Below, piece after piece: positions 17,603 to 28,249 of a stretch of DNA of 64,000 nucleotides. The notes beneath the pieces are model-generated. The model was given only the letters and a program-made list of their open reading frames with translations. It ran no database searches and was not told the origin of the DNA. The stretch spans positions 1,878,265-1,942,264 of the forward strand of contig NZ_KI519455.1 of the NCBI RefSeq assembly GCF_000482545.1, given 5' to 3'. Source of the DNA: Arthrobacter sp. 35W (GTDB taxonomy: Bacteria; Actinomycetota; Actinomycetes; Actinomycetales; Micrococcaceae). Numbering within the stretch: the stretch's first letter is position 1; each line of letters opens with the position of its first letter. The position numbers were made by a program, and so were the translations under genes.

Positions 17603-17643
17603 CGCCGCCCGTTGCCACAACACCACAAGGACACCGCCGCCAC

Positions 17644-18264
17644 ATGAGCACCTACCCTCGGGACGAATTCGACAAGGTCCCGGAAAATTCCTCGCGCCAC
17701 GGAGTCCACCGCACCAGCATTGCCCCCACCCGGAACAACCTCGTTCCGCTGGTGGCTTTCGGTGTTCTGGCACTGGTGGTGGGCCTGGTGGCGTTCTTCG
17801 TCCTCCCGACACTGGGCTTCGGCCCCGCCTCCGCCTCGCCCAACGCCGTGATCACGAGCGGCCCCGCCGCCACGACCGACGCAGCGACCGGCGCCCCCAC
17901 CGAGGAGCCGAAGGAAACCTCCGCTCCCGCCACCTCCGCGCCCGCCCCCACGACTGCCCCGCCGACGACGGCGCCTCCCGCGGCCGCCGTCGACAAGACC
18001 GTTCCCGTGCAGGTGTTCAACGGCTCCGGAGTGGGCGGTCTGGCGGCCAAGTACAGCGGCATCGTCACCGGTGCCGGCTGGGGCGTCTACCAGACGGCCA
18101 ACTGGCAGGGCATGGCGCAGCCCAGCTCCGTCATCTTCTACAGCGGCACGGCACAGAAGGCGAACGCCGAGTCCCTCGCAGCGCTTCTGGGCATCAACCG
18201 CTTGGTGGACACCGCCGAGCTGGGCATCCCGCTGGCCGTGGTGCTGGGCCCGGGCGCCTTCTAA
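17644..18264 (+). CDS. LytR C-terminal domain membrane protein
   Basis: 206 residues. There is a short cytoplasmic N-terminus with basic residues, one TM at about 37-57 (LVPLVAFGVLALVVGLVAFFVLP), then a Thr/Ala/Pro-rich extracellular linker (about 75-120). It ends with a LytR_C domain (VPVQVFNGSGVGGLAAKYSGIVTGAGWGVYQTANW). This domain is found at the C-terminus of cell-wall LytR-CpsA-Psr ligases and as a stand-alone anchored module. It lacks the LCP catalytic domain and so probably assists wall assembly. Operon with the DUF3263 gene. Confidence 0.85.
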   Translation: MSTYPRDEFDKVPENSSRHGVHRTSIAPTRNNLVPLVAFGVLALVVGLVAFFVLPTLGFGPASASPNAVITSGPAATTDAATGAPTEEPKETSAPATSAPAPTTAPPTTAPPAAAVDKTVPVQVFNGSGVGGLAAKYSGIVTGAGWGVYQTANWQGMAQPSSVIFYSGTAQKANAESLAALLGINRLVDTAELGIPLAVVLGPGAF

Positions 18265-18278
18265 GGCCCTAAACGACA

Positions 18279-18331
18279 AACTGCCCTGCAGGTGCTTCCC
18301 GCTTCAAGCGGGCAGCAGCTGCGGGGCAGTT
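18279..18331. terminator. Bidirectional terminator hairpin
   Basis: AACTGCCC (18279-18286) pairs with GGGCAGTT (18324-18331), with further internal pairing around CCCGC-TTCAA-GCGGG. The right arm runs into TTGG on the plus strand and the left is preceded by A-rich sequence. It lies between the LytR_C stop (18264) and the TM2-gene stop (18342), so it can serve both. Confidence 0.65.
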
Positions 18332-18341
18332 TTGGTTGGTG

Positions 18342-18896
18342 CTAGTCCCTCAGGGGGATGCCCTTGGCATCGGTGCGGAAGTTCTCCGAGCCCGTCAGGA
18401 TGAGGATGCCCTCGATGAGGCCCCAGATGGCGCTGGCAACGGCCAGGAAGCCCAGCGACAGCACGGTGATCAGCAGCTGGGCCACGGCCTTGCCGATGTA
18501 GCCAAGGTAGAAGTTGTGGATGCCCAGGGAACCCAGGAAGATGCCCAGCAGGCCGGCAACCAGCTTGGACTTCTGCTCGCTCGGCAGCTGGTAGCCCTGC
18601 TGCATCGGTTGTCCGTAGCCGGGCTGGGGGTAGCTCTGCTGCATCGGCTGGCCGTAGCCGGGCTGCGGGTAGCCCGGCGCCTGCTGGGCGTAGGGCGGGT
18701 TCTGGACGGGTGCGCCGTAGGGAGGCTGCGCTGCCGACGGCGCTGCCGGGTATGCCGGCGCCTCGGCGGCCGGCGGGGCCGGGGCCGGCTTGTCATAGCC
18801 TGCCGGCGGCGCGGGGTAGGCCGTAGCCTCTGGGGCTTCCGGGATGTCTGGCACCTCGGGGGTAGCCGGCTTCTCCGGGGTGGGCTGTTCGCTCAT
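18342..18896 (-). CDS. TM2 domain protein with Pro/Gln/Tyr-rich N-terminus
   Basis: 184 residues, with AAGGAG upstream of the ATG. The first 110 residues are disordered and carry near-perfect repeats of YPQPGYGQPMQQ (two copies in tandem). The C-terminal TM2 domain has KSKLVAGLLGIFLGSLGIHNFYLGYIGKAVAQLLITVLSLGFLAVASAIWGLIEGILIL, with the G-x-x-x-H-x-F-Y-L-G signature. TM2 proteins are small membrane proteins of unclear function. The repeat tract could vary in copy number by slippage. Confidence 0.85.
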   Translation of the reverse strand: MSEQPTPEKPATPEVPDIPEAPEATAYPAPPAGYDKPAPAPPAAEAPAYPAAPSAAQPPYGAPVQNPPYAQQAPGYPQPGYGQPMQQSYPQPGYGQPMQQGYQLPSEQKSKLVAGLLGIFLGSLGIHNFYLGYIGKAVAQLLITVLSLGFLAVASAIWGLIEGILILTGSENFRTDAKGIPLRD

Positions 18897-19040
18897 TGTG
18901 GCTCCTTGGAATTAAAGGAGGGCATCATCGCTGCCCCCATCGATGCATGTGCAGGAGTATCTCCCCTCCCACGCTATGGCATCTGCCACTTCAGCGGAAG
19001 GACATTCGGTTTCACTGGCAGCTCAAGACGCGCGCGTATG

Positions 19041-20882
<1,842 letters not shown>

Positions 20883-20903
20883 TAACCACACCCGTCTAGC
20901 CTG

Positions 20904-20954
20904 ACGACGGCGGTGTCCGGTTCCCTTTTGGGGGGAACCGGACACCGCCGTCGT
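20904..20954 (+). terminator. groL intrinsic terminator
   Basis: 22-bp perfect arms 20904-20925 and 20933-20954 around a seven-base TTTTGGG loop, followed by TCTTGTTTCT. It begins 19 bp after the groL stop and also lies downstream of the minus-strand AMIN-like gene, so it may end both transcripts. Confidence 0.9.
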
Positions 20955-20970
20955 TCTTGTTTCTGCGCCG

Positions 20971-21585
20971 CTACCAGCGGTGGGCGACGTCGACCACCAG
21001 CCGTGATCCATCGCCCGGACCGTCCAGGGTGAAGACCCGGAACGGCAGGCGGGCCCGAACGCCCAGTCCAATCTGCGTCACTGCTTCAAAGGTGCCCAGG
21101 AAGGCCACCTGGCGGAAGGTCGCAAAGCCTGCAACGTTGACTGCTTCCTTCGGGTTGGCCGGGGAGTACGTGGCGTTGTAGTCGCTGTCATGGGCCGGTG
21201 CCAGCACCGTCACCTGGAGGAACGCTCCACCCCGCAGCGGAACCACGGCACCCGAGCCATCCTGCACCACCTCGGGGACGTAGCGCACGGTGTAGCGGGG
21301 AGCCTCGCCCCGCACGTCCACCACCAGACGGTCGAAGCACGCATGGCGCCCGGCGCGGATGTTGGTGATGGGATCCTGGCTTGGCCCCAGATTGGTGGCA
21401 TTGGACCTTGGCAGCGATCCCCAGACAATGCCGCAGTTGTGCCAGGACAAGCCGGAAACCGGGACTGCAGCGGCAGTGGATGCCGAGGCTCCTGCCGGTG
21501 CAACGAGGCCGAGCCCCGCCGCCAGCAGCACTGCGGCCAATGCGGTGCGCGCCTTCCGCCACCGCGTGGGGATGGTGATGTCCAT
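20971..21585 (-). CDS. Secreted AMIN-like domain protein
   Basis: 204 residues with a classic Sec signal peptide (basic WRKAR, then TALAAVLLAAGLGLVAPAGASA, cleavage near 35). The mature part resembles AMIN-like secreted proteins of actinobacteria: CFDRLVVDVRGEAPRYTVRYV, FLQVTVLAPAHDSD, FATFRQVAFLGTFEAVTQIGLGVRARLPFRVFTLDGPGDGSRLVVDVAHRW. Two cysteines probably form a disulfide. It is probably a cell-surface domain binding wall or peptides. Not in an obvious operon. The family name is inferred from the LVVDV-type repeats. Confidence 0.75.
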   Translation of the reverse strand: MDITIPTRWRKARTALAAVLLAAGLGLVAPAGASASTAAAVPVSGLSWHNCGIVWGSLPRSNATNLGPSQDPITNIRAGRHACFDRLVVDVRGEAPRYTVRYVPEVVQDGSGAVVPLRGGAFLQVTVLAPAHDSDYNATYSPANPKEAVNVAGFATFRQVAFLGTFEAVTQIGLGVRARLPFRVFTLDGPGDGSRLVVDVAHRW

Positions 21586-21734
21586 GTCAGCGCCCTGCTT
21601 GGTTGAAGGAATGCGTCAAGTGTGGCTGGGGGATGGCGCACGATCAAGCAAGGATCGGCGGCGATGGGGGTACGATTCGGCATCGCTGGAACTCGTGGGA
21701 ATCCGCGTGCTCCGTCCCATGAAAGTATTGATGC

Positions 21735-22691
21735 ATGACGATTGTTGCTGCCGCTGATGGGTCCGCACTGGGAAATCCCGGGCCGGCCGGCTGGGCCTGG
21801 TACGTGGATGAGAACTGCTGGCAGGCCGGGGGCTGGCCGCATGGAACCAACAACCAGGGCGAGCTGATGGCCGTGCTGGATCTGTTCCGCTCCACGGCGC
21901 ACCTGCCGAACGAGCCGCTGCGCATCCTCTGCGACAGCCAGTACGTCATCAACTGCATCACGAAATGGATGCCGGGTTGGAAGCGCAAGGGCTGGCGCAA
22001 AGCCGACGGCAAGCCAGTGCTCAACGTGGATCTGCTCAAGGACATTGACGCTGCCATCGTGGGCCGCAGCTACACCTTTGAATGGGTGAAGGGCCACGCC
22101 GGACACGACCTCAACGAGGCGGCCGACGACAAGGCGCGTGCCGCTGCCACGGCCTACCAGGCCAAGCGCCAGCCGCCCCGCGGGCCGGGGTTCCCCGGCG
22201 CCGTCGACGGCGGAACCGCAGCCTCGCCGGCAGGACAGCTCTCGTCGTCGCCCGTGCACCAGGCAGCGCCGCAGCAATCGGTCCAGCTGGACCACGAGCA
22301 GCCGGACCTCTTCTCCGCCCTGGCCGACGAGGACGCGGCGCCCTTCGCCCGCACCCCGGCCGACGCCGTCGTCGCGCTGGAACGGGAGCTGCTGGACCCC
22401 TCGGTCCGGGCCGACAGCACCCGCGTGGCGACCCTGCTGCACCCCGACTTTGAAGAGATCGGGGCCTCAGGGCGCCTGTGGACGCGCGACGCCGTGCTGG
22501 ACGAACTGGTGGGCGAGGCCTTTGCGGAGCCGGCCATGGACATTTTGAATGTTGCCATGTTGGACGGCACCACGGCCTTGTTGACGTACCGAAGCACCGA
22601 CCAACGGGGGAGTTCGCTTCGCAGCTCCCTGTGGCGCCACGCCGACGGCCAGTGGCGCCTGCGTTTCCACCAAGGCACCCCCGAGGCGTAG
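21735..22691 (+). CDS. Ribonuclease HI fused to a C-terminal DUF4440/NTF2-like domain
   Basis: 318 residues. Residues 1-145 form an RNase HI domain with the D-E-D-D carboxylates visible: Asp8 (AADGSALGNPGPAGWAW), Glu in NNQGELMAVLDL, Asp in LRILCDSQYVI, and Asp in HDLNEAADDKARAAA, plus the basic handle MPGWKRKGWRKADGKPV. It should degrade RNA in RNA-DNA hybrids. A linker of about 60 residues leads to a second domain at about 215-315 (LERELLDPSVRADSTRVATLLHPDFEEIGASGRLWTRDAVLDELV, RSSLWRHADGQWRLRFHQGTP), which matches the DUF4440 SnoaL-like fold. Fusion of these domains is unusual. Confidence 0.85.
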   Translation: MTIVAAADGSALGNPGPAGWAWYVDENCWQAGGWPHGTNNQGELMAVLDLFRSTAHLPNEPLRILCDSQYVINCITKWMPGWKRKGWRKADGKPVLNVDLLKDIDAAIVGRSYTFEWVKGHAGHDLNEAADDKARAAATAYQAKRQPPRGPGFPGAVDGGTAASPAGQLSSSPVHQAAPQQSVQLDHEQPDLFSALADEDAAPFARTPADAVVALERELLDPSVRADSTRVATLLHPDFEEIGASGRLWTRDAVLDELVGEAFAEPAMDILNVAMLDGTTALLTYRSTDQRGSSLRSSLWRHADGQWRLRFHQGTPEA

Positions 22692-22850
22692 GGAAGCGGC
22701 AGGGGACGCGGACCTGCATCGGCGACGCACTTCCCCGTCCATGACGCGACCACTACTGCGTCCTGGAAGGGGTTCGACGTCGCTGGCCGGGGACATTGAC
22801 TGCTCACCGGGTTTCGGCTCCGCTTCGCTGCGCTCAACCACCGGGGAGGG

Positions 22851-23144
22851 TCAGCGGGCGGAGAACATGCGGGTGTTGGCTTCTTCGGCCTGGGCGTATT
22901 GGGTGGCGGCGGTGCCGAGGGCGGCGTTGATGCTCTCAAGGGAGGCTTCAACCCGCAGCTGGGTGGCCCGCCAGTCATTGACAAGCACCTGGAAATTGTT
23001 CGAGGCCGCGCCGGTCCAGGTGGACTGGAGGTCCGCCAGATTGCGGGTCATGGCATCCACCTCGGCCCTGATGCGCTCCATCGAGCCGTGGACTGCCTGG
23101 TTCTTGACCCCGAGCTCGTCACTGTTGACGTTGAACTGTGCCAT
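22851..23144 (-). CDS. WXG100-family type VII secretion substrate
   Basis: 97 residues from ATG 23144, with a perfect AGGAGG. Two helices form the ESAT-6/CFP-10 hairpin with W-T-G at the turn (DLQSTWTGAASNNFQVLVNDWRATQ). Short, acidic and without a signal peptide, as expected of ESX-type exported proteins. No EccC/EccD machinery is present in the window. Downstream of the two-component system on the same strand (75 bp gap). Confidence 0.9.
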   Translation of the reverse strand: MAQFNVNSDELGVKNQAVHGSMERIRAEVDAMTRNLADLQSTWTGAASNNFQVLVNDWRATQLRVEASLESINAALGTAATQYAQAEEANTRMFSAR

Positions 23145-23219
23145 GGTGTTCCTCCTGGAATCGTGGGTTGCACCATTCCATGCTGGGACGGCCGCAGGCA
23201 GCCCAGGCACCCGTACGTC

Positions 23220-24827
23220 CTAGTTGTGCTGGCCCGCGCCCTCCGCCGCAGCTGTGGAGGAACCGGCGGCATCGGCTGCGCCGGGGGAGGCCGCACCGCC
23301 GTCGCTGCCGCCGTCGCTGCCAGGCGCTGGCGCAGTGGCCGCTGCCCCGCCGTCGGCGGCTGTCTCGTCTCCGGCGTCGGAGGCGGACTCGAACGGCAGC
23401 GTAATGACCATGGTGGCCCCGCCGCCCTCCGTCGGTTCCAGCCGGACGGTTCCGGAGTGGGCTGCAACAATCGCCGCCACAATGGCCAGACCCAGCCCGC
23501 TGCCGCCGGTGTTGCGGTTGCGGGAGGTGTCGGCCCGGTAGAAGCGTTCGAAGATGCGCGGGGCCTCTTCATCGGAGATGCCCGGCCCATGGTCGCGGAT
23601 GGCCAGCACCGAGACCTGGCGGTCGGCTTCGGTGCGTGTGCCCACCAGAATCTCCAACGGCGTTCCCTCGGGGGTGTAGCGCAGGCAGTTGCCCATCAGA
23701 TTGGCCACCACCTGGCGCAGCTTGGCCTCATCGCCTCGGGTCGGGGCGCTGGTGGCCGGGCCGCCGTCGAGGCCCTGGACGGTGATGGTCCTGTCCCCGG
23801 CGATGGCGCGGGCGTCCACGACGGCGTCGTGGCCCAGCAGCAGCAGGTCCACCGGTTTGAGCTGCAGCGGGCGCTGTTCGTCAATGCGGGCCAGCATGAG
23901 CAGATCCTCCACCAATTCGCCCATGCGCTTGGCTTCGCTCTCGATCCTGCCCATGGCGGTGCCCACATCCTCCGGGGTCTGCAGGGCGCCGTGGCGGTAC
24001 AGCTCGGAGAAGCCGCGGATGGTCACCAGTGGGGTGCGCAGCTCATGCGAGGCGTCGGCAACAAAGCGGCGCATCCGCGTCTCCGACGCCGTGCGGGCGG
24101 CGAAGGCGGATTCGATGTGCGCCAGCATCGCGTTCAGCGAGCCGGACAGCCGGCCCACTTCGGTGTTGGGGTTTTCAATGTGCACGCGCCGGGACAGATC
24201 GCCGGCAGCAATGGCCGCGGCGGTCCGCTCCACCCTGGCCAGTGGTCTAAAGGATCTGGTGACTGTCCAATAGGCGATCATCGTGCCCAGCGTGATGGCC
24301 AGTATGGCGACACCCGCGATGACCACCGCCAGCCGCTCCATGGTGCCGTTCAGCGACTCGTAGGGGAGGCCGACGACGACGTACCCGACAAATTTGGCCG
24401 GCCCGTCGGACGCCGTCACCGTGATGGTCGCCGGCGAGACCAGGATCAGGCGCCAGGGGTCGCCGCCGTCGCTGCTGGGCGCGGTGAAGGGCCGCCCGGC
24501 CAGCAGGTTTGCCTGGTTGAGGGTCAGCGGCGACATCACCGGCTGGTCCTTGCCCGAGCGGTTCTGGCCCACCAGGGAGCCGTCCTGGGCGAAGTAGCCC
24601 ACGTAGTACTCGAAGCCGATGGGGTTGTCCGGATTGTTCTCCGCGTGGACGCCGCCGGCGATCGATTTCTGGAAGGTTTGCAACTGCGCGTCCATCTGGT
24701 CCTCGAGGAACGAGTGGAGCAGCAGGAACGTGGTGGTCCCCAGCGCCAGCAGCGAGAGGGACAGCAGGGCGCTGATGATGGCCACCAGCTGCGACCGCAG
24801 CGAAGCGTTCTTCCAGATGTGGATCAA
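23220..24827 (-). CDS. HAMP-containing sensor histidine kinase
   Basis: 535 residues from a TTG. TM1 is about 13-37, then an extracellular sensor about 40-160, TM2 about 166-188, HAMP about 190-240. The HisKA has phospho-acceptor His261 in DASHELRTPLVTIRG. HATPase_c holds NLMGNCLRYTP (N box), IRDHGPGI, IFERFYRADTSRNRNTGGSGLGLAIV. The last 55 residues are Ala/Gly/Ser/Asp-rich and disordered. The domain order resembles MprB/TcrY-type kinases. It follows the response regulator by 4 bp. The stimulus is unknown. Confidence 0.9.
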   Translation of the reverse strand: MIHIWKNASLRSQLVAIISALLSLSLLALGTTTFLLLHSFLEDQMDAQLQTFQKSIAGGVHAENNPDNPIGFEYYVGYFAQDGSLVGQNRSGKDQPVMSPLTLNQANLLAGRPFTAPSSDGGDPWRLILVSPATITVTASDGPAKFVGYVVVGLPYESLNGTMERLAVVIAGVAILAITLGTMIAYWTVTRSFRPLARVERTAAAIAAGDLSRRVHIENPNTEVGRLSGSLNAMLAHIESAFAARTASETRMRRFVADASHELRTPLVTIRGFSELYRHGALQTPEDVGTAMGRIESEAKRMGELVEDLLMLARIDEQRPLQLKPVDLLLLGHDAVVDARAIAGDRTITVQGLDGGPATSAPTRGDEAKLRQVVANLMGNCLRYTPEGTPLEILVGTRTEADRQVSVLAIRDHGPGISDEEAPRIFERFYRADTSRNRNTGGSGLGLAIVAAIVAAHSGTVRLEPTEGGGATMVITLPFESASDAGDETAADGGAAATAPAPGSDGGSDGGAASPGAADAAGSSTAAAEGAGQHN

Positions 24828-24831
24828 GGGA

Positions 24832-25545
24832 CTAGCGCTTCTCTGCCGTCCGGAGCACGTAGCCCACGCCGCGCTTGGTCTGGATCAGGGCGGGCAGGGA
24901 TGGATCCGTGTCCACCTTGCGGCGCAGGTAGGAGATGTAGGACTCCACGATGGAGGCGTCGCCGTTGAAGTCGTACTCCCAGACGTGGTCCAGGATCTGG
25001 GCCTTGGACAGCACGCGGTTGGGGTTGAGCATCAGGTAGCGCAGCAGCTTGAACTCGGTGGGGGACAGCTCCACGGTCTTGCCCGCGCGGCGGACCTCGT
25101 GGGCGTCGTCGTCGAGCTCCAGATCGTCAACGCGCAGGACGGCGTCGTCGTCCTCGGTCGGCTGGGTGCGCCGCAGCACGGCGCGGATGCGCGCCACCAC
25201 CTCATCCAGGCTGAAGGGCTTGGTGACGTAGTCGTCCCCGCCGACGGTCAGGCCGGTGACCTTGTCCTCGGTGTCGTCGCGGGCGGTGAGGAACAGCACC
25301 GGGAAGTGCCGTCCGGCCGCGCGCAGGCGGCGGGTGACGGTGAACCCGTCCATGTCCGGCAGCATCACGTCCAGGACGGCCAGATCGGGGTTGTGCTCCT
25401 CGGCGGCGGCCAGTGCCTCGCGCCCATTGGCGGCGGCGACCACCTCAAAGCCGGCAAACCGCAGCGAGGTGGAGAGCAGCTCGCGGATGTTGGGCTCGTC
25501 GTCGACAACAAGGAGCTTTGCTTCGGGTCCAGTCTTTTTCACCAT
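24832..25545 (-). CDS. OmpR/PhoB-family response regulator
   Basis: 237 residues. The receiver domain has the acidic pair DDE near residue 15-17, phospho-acceptor Asp59 (LAVLDVMLPDMDG), and the switch Lys in YVTKPFSLDEV. The C-terminal winged helix has LSPTEFKLLRYLMLNPNRVLSKAQILDHVWEYDFNGDASIVESYISYLRRKVD. GGAG precedes the ATG. Pairs with the adjacent kinase, the gene order RR-HK-WXG100 suggesting control of an envelope or secretion function. Confidence 0.92.
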   Translation of the reverse strand: MVKKTGPEAKLLVVDDEPNIRELLSTSLRFAGFEVVAAANGREALAAAEEHNPDLAVLDVMLPDMDGFTVTRRLRAAGRHFPVLFLTARDDTEDKVTGLTVGGDDYVTKPFSLDEVVARIRAVLRRTQPTEDDDAVLRVDDLELDDDAHEVRRAGKTVELSPTEFKLLRYLMLNPNRVLSKAQILDHVWEYDFNGDASIVESYISYLRRKVDTDPSLPALIQTKRGVGYVLRTAEKR

Positions 25546-25663
25546 TTCAGTCTCCGACCATTGGCTGGGAATTGGCTGAATATACCTTGTGCGTCCACTG
25601 TCAGCGTACGCCCAGCCCGCATCCGGCGTACAGTCAGACGCCGCTCGGCCGCAACACCGGAAC

Positions 25664-26290
25664 TCAGCGCATGCCCTCTCGGCGGATGGCCGTGGCGATG
25701 GCGGCCGCGCGCGTCTCCACGCCGAGTTTGGCGTAGATATGGGCCAGATGGGTCTTCACCGTGGCTTCGGAAATGAACAGGCTCCGGCCCAGCTCGCGGT
25801 TGCTCAACCCCTGGGTGAGCAGGGTGAGCAGCTCCGCCTCGCGCGGGGTGAGCACGGCCTCCGGATTGCGCAGCTGGGCAAAAAGCCGCGAGGCCACCGG
25901 GGCGCTCATGTGGCTGCGGCCGGCGACAGCGCCGCGGACGGCGGCGAAGATCTCCTCCGGGGCGGCGTCCTTGAGCAGGTAGCCCATGGCGCCGGCGTCC
26001 ACCGAGCGCACGATGTCCGCGTCGGAGTCGTAGGTGGTGAACACCAGAATGGGTTGGCGGGGATTGTCCGCCCGCAGCGCCTTGATGGCCGCGATGCCGT
26101 CCATCCCGGGGCCCATGGCCAGATCCATGATGACCACATCGGGGCTCGACGCCGCCACGGCGGACAGGGCCTCTTCGCCCGAGCCGGCCTCGGCCACGAC
26201 GTCGAGGTCCTCCTGGGTGCCCAGCAGCGCCTTCAGCCCGGTGCGGACCACCAGATGGTCGTCCACCAGCAGGATCCGGATGGTGGTCAT
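25664..26290 (-). CDS. NarL/FixJ-family response regulator
   Basis: 208 residues. The receiver domain has phospho-acceptor Asp56 (DVVIMDLAMGPGMDG) and Lys in GYLLKDAAPEE. The LuxR-type HTH at about 145-200 is LTPREAELLTLLTQGLSNRELGRSLFISEATVKTHLAHIYAKLGVETRAAAI. Its start overlaps the upstream kinase stop by 4 bp (26287-26290), so they are translationally coupled. Downstream of it is the OmpR-type system in the same direction, but 118 bp separates them. Confidence 0.92.
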   Translation of the reverse strand: MTTIRILLVDDHLVVRTGLKALLGTQEDLDVVAEAGSGEEALSAVAASSPDVVIMDLAMGPGMDGIAAIKALRADNPRQPILVFTTYDSDADIVRSVDAGAMGYLLKDAAPEEIFAAVRGAVAGRSHMSAPVASRLFAQLRNPEAVLTPREAELLTLLTQGLSNRELGRSLFISEATVKTHLAHIYAKLGVETRAAAIATAIRREGMR

Positions 26291-27492
26291 GGGGTGTCCT
26301 CCAAGAGTGGCAGCGGAATCTGGGCGGCGACGATGGTGCCCTCGCCGGGGGTGCTTTCCACACTGAAGGTGCCGCCGAGCTGCTCCACGCGCTGGCGCAT
26401 GGCCCGCAGCCCGTAGCCGCCATCCGCACTGGGCGCATCCAGCAGCTGAGGATCGAAGCCGCGGCCGTCGTCGTGGATGTCCAGCGTCACGGCGTCGGGC
26501 AGATAGCCGAGGGTGAGCACCGTGCGGCTGGCGCCGGCGTGCAGGGTGATGTTGGCGCAGGCGCTTTGGGCGACCCGCACCATGGCATGGCGCACATCCA
26601 GCGGCACCGGCCGTTCCAGTCCCGTGGCCGCCAGCTCCGCCCCACCCACATAGGCGGTGGCGGCCTCGAGCAGCGCGGCAGGGAGGGGGACATCGTCCGA
26701 ACCGGGGGAGGACAGCTCATGGACCAGGCTGCGGGTCTCGGCCAGGTTCCCGCGCAGCAGCGTGCCGGCCTGCCGGATGTCAGCCAGGGCCGACGGCGCC
26801 GGCCAGGACCGTGCGGCGGCCTCCAGCAGGAGGATGTTCGAGGCCAGGCCTTGGGTGACGGTGTCGTGGATTTCCCGGGAGACCCGTTCGCGCTCCGCGG
26901 CGGCGCCGGCCTCGCGCTCGCTGGCCAGCAGCCGCTCCTGCGCCGCCTCGACCTCGCGGTGGAGCTGCCGCTGGATGCGGGCGTCGGCCTCGATGCGGTC
27001 GTACACCACCGTCAGCAGGACGCCGACGGCGAGGGGTCCCAGCAGCATGGCAATGTCGGTGCCGCCGCTGAGCCTGAACAGCCCGGCGGCGGTGGCCACG
27101 GTGGTGGCCGCCGCGGCGGTGTAGGCCACGGCACCGCTGAAGGCGGCGCGGCAGAGGAAGTAGAGGGCGAAGGAGCACCAGGCGAAGCTGGGGGCCGAGA
27201 GCACCAGTGGCACCCAGACGGCCATCAGGGCCAGCATCCACACCGGATGGGGTTCGCGGTGCCGGGCCAGAACCGCCACCGAGGCGTACAGGATTGCCAC
27301 GGCTGCCGCGGCCGCCAGCACCCAGAGGTTGTCCGCCGGGCTGTGCCGCATCGTGTACCGCACCCCGGAGGCCACCATGAGGACGGCAAAGCCAAAGTGG
27401 ACGACGGCGTCGATCCGCTCCAGGGAGGGCCGCCGGGCAGGGGCCCCGGGCACAGTGTCTGAGGCTCTCATGCGGTGTCCATCCAGGTCCAT
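26287..27492 (-). CDS. HisKA_3 sensor histidine kinase (SenS/NarX-like)
   Basis: 401 residues. The start at 27492 is uncertain; ATG 27471 is also possible. Five or six TM helices occupy residues 27-165 with almost no extracellular domain. The dimerisation helix carries His209 in ERERVSREIHDTVTQGLASNILLLEAA, and the HATPase has DIHDDGRGFD and GGYGLRAMRQRVEQLGG. Polytopic kinases lacking an input domain often sense through a partner protein. The secreted HbpS-like product divergently encoded next door is the obvious candidate. Coupled to the NarL regulator. Confidence 0.88.
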   Translation of the reverse strand: MDLDGHRMRASDTVPGAPARRPSLERIDAVVHFGFAVLMVASGVRYTMRHSPADNLWVLAAAAAVAILYASVAVLARHREPHPVWMLALMAVWVPLVLSAPSFAWCSFALYFLCRAAFSGAVAYTAAAATTVATAAGLFRLSGGTDIAMLLGPLAVGVLLTVVYDRIEADARIQRQLHREVEAAQERLLASEREAGAAAERERVSREIHDTVTQGLASNILLLEAAARSWPAPSALADIRQAGTLLRGNLAETRSLVHELSSPGSDDVPLPAALLEAATAYVGGAELAATGLERPVPLDVRHAMVRVAQSACANITLHAGASRTVLTLGYLPDAVTLDIHDDGRGFDPQLLDAPSADGGYGLRAMRQRVEQLGGTFSVESTPGEGTIVAAQIPLPLLEDTP

Positions 27493-27543
27493 CCAGCGGC
27501 AAAGGGTTCCTGTTCCATGCTAGAGGGCGCGCGGGAGGCTCCG

Positions 27544-27584
27544 CCTCAGCCATTTGGCTGATACGGCCGCCCCAACGGCTGAGG
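27544..27584. promoter_or_regulatory. Candidate operator with three GGCTGA half-sites
   Basis: Half-sites TCAGCC (27546-27551), GGCTGA (27556-27561) and GGCTGA (27577-27582). The first two form the inverted repeat CAGCC-ATTT-GGCTG, and CCTCAGCC/GGCTGAGG (27544-27551, 27577-27584) is an outer inverted repeat. It lies between the divergent kinase and HbpS-like genes, so it could bind the NarL-type regulator. No experimental basis. Confidence 0.4.
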
Positions 27585-27672
27585 CCGCGGTGGCCGAAGG
27601 CCCGATGCCCGGCGGCGGCAGGTGGCGGAAGCATGGAGGAACACGCAGTTCATTCCATCCGAGGAGACCACC

Positions 27673-28239
27673 ATGAAGAAGTCCACCGCCATCTTTGCCT
27701 CCGCTGCCGCGGCAGCCCTGCTCGCCACCGGAGGGGCCACCGTCGCCGCCAACGCCTCCATCGCACCCGAGGCGCCCGCCAAGGTGCAGACCGTGGAAGC
27801 GGCCCCGGCACAGGAAAACGTGGTGTCCCAGAACCGGATCTCCGTGGACGCGTCGGCCGCCGCCGTGGCCGCCGCGATGGACAAGTGCCAAGGCGACAAG
27901 CTGCCCTTCGTGACGGTGGCCCTGGTGGACCGCTTTGGCACGCTGCAGGCGCTGCTGCGCGGCGACAATGCCGCCGAGCACACCATTGAGGCGGCCCAAC
28001 AGAAGGCCTACACGGCCGCCGCGTTCGGCGCCCCCACCAGCGAACTGGCCAAGCGCATCAACGGCAACGGCCCCGGCATTGACGATCTGCCGGGCACCCT
28101 GTTCCTGGCCGGCGGCGTGCCGGTGAAGGTCAACGGCGTCTCGATTGCCGGCATCGGCGTCGGCGGGGCGCCGGACGGCATGCTGGACGAGGCCTGCGCC
28201 GCCGCCGGAGTGGCAGCCCTGGCCGCCGCGGCCAAGTAG
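27673..28239 (+). CDS. Secreted HbpS/GlcG-family haem-binding-like protein
   Basis: 188 residues from ATG 27673, with GAGGAG upstream. The signal peptide is KKSTAIFASAAAAALLATGGATVAANA, followed by a DUF336/HbpS-GlcG domain: ISVDASAAAVAAAMDKCQGDKLPFVTVALVDRFGTLQALLRGDNAAEHTIEAAQQKAYTAAAFG and LPGTLFLAGGVPVKVNGVSIAGIGVGGAPDGMLDEACAAAGVAAL. Streptomyces HbpS is a secreted haem-degrading redox sensor that modulates the SenS kinase. Here it lies divergently from a SenS/SenR-like pair. Haem binding is inferred. Confidence 0.8.
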   Translation: MKKSTAIFASAAAAALLATGGATVAANASIAPEAPAKVQTVEAAPAQENVVSQNRISVDASAAAVAAAMDKCQGDKLPFVTVALVDRFGTLQALLRGDNAAEHTIEAAQQKAYTAAAFGAPTSELAKRINGNGPGIDDLPGTLFLAGGVPVKVNGVSIAGIGVGGAPDGMLDEACAAAGVAALAAAAK

Positions 28240-28249
28240 GCTCGGTTCC

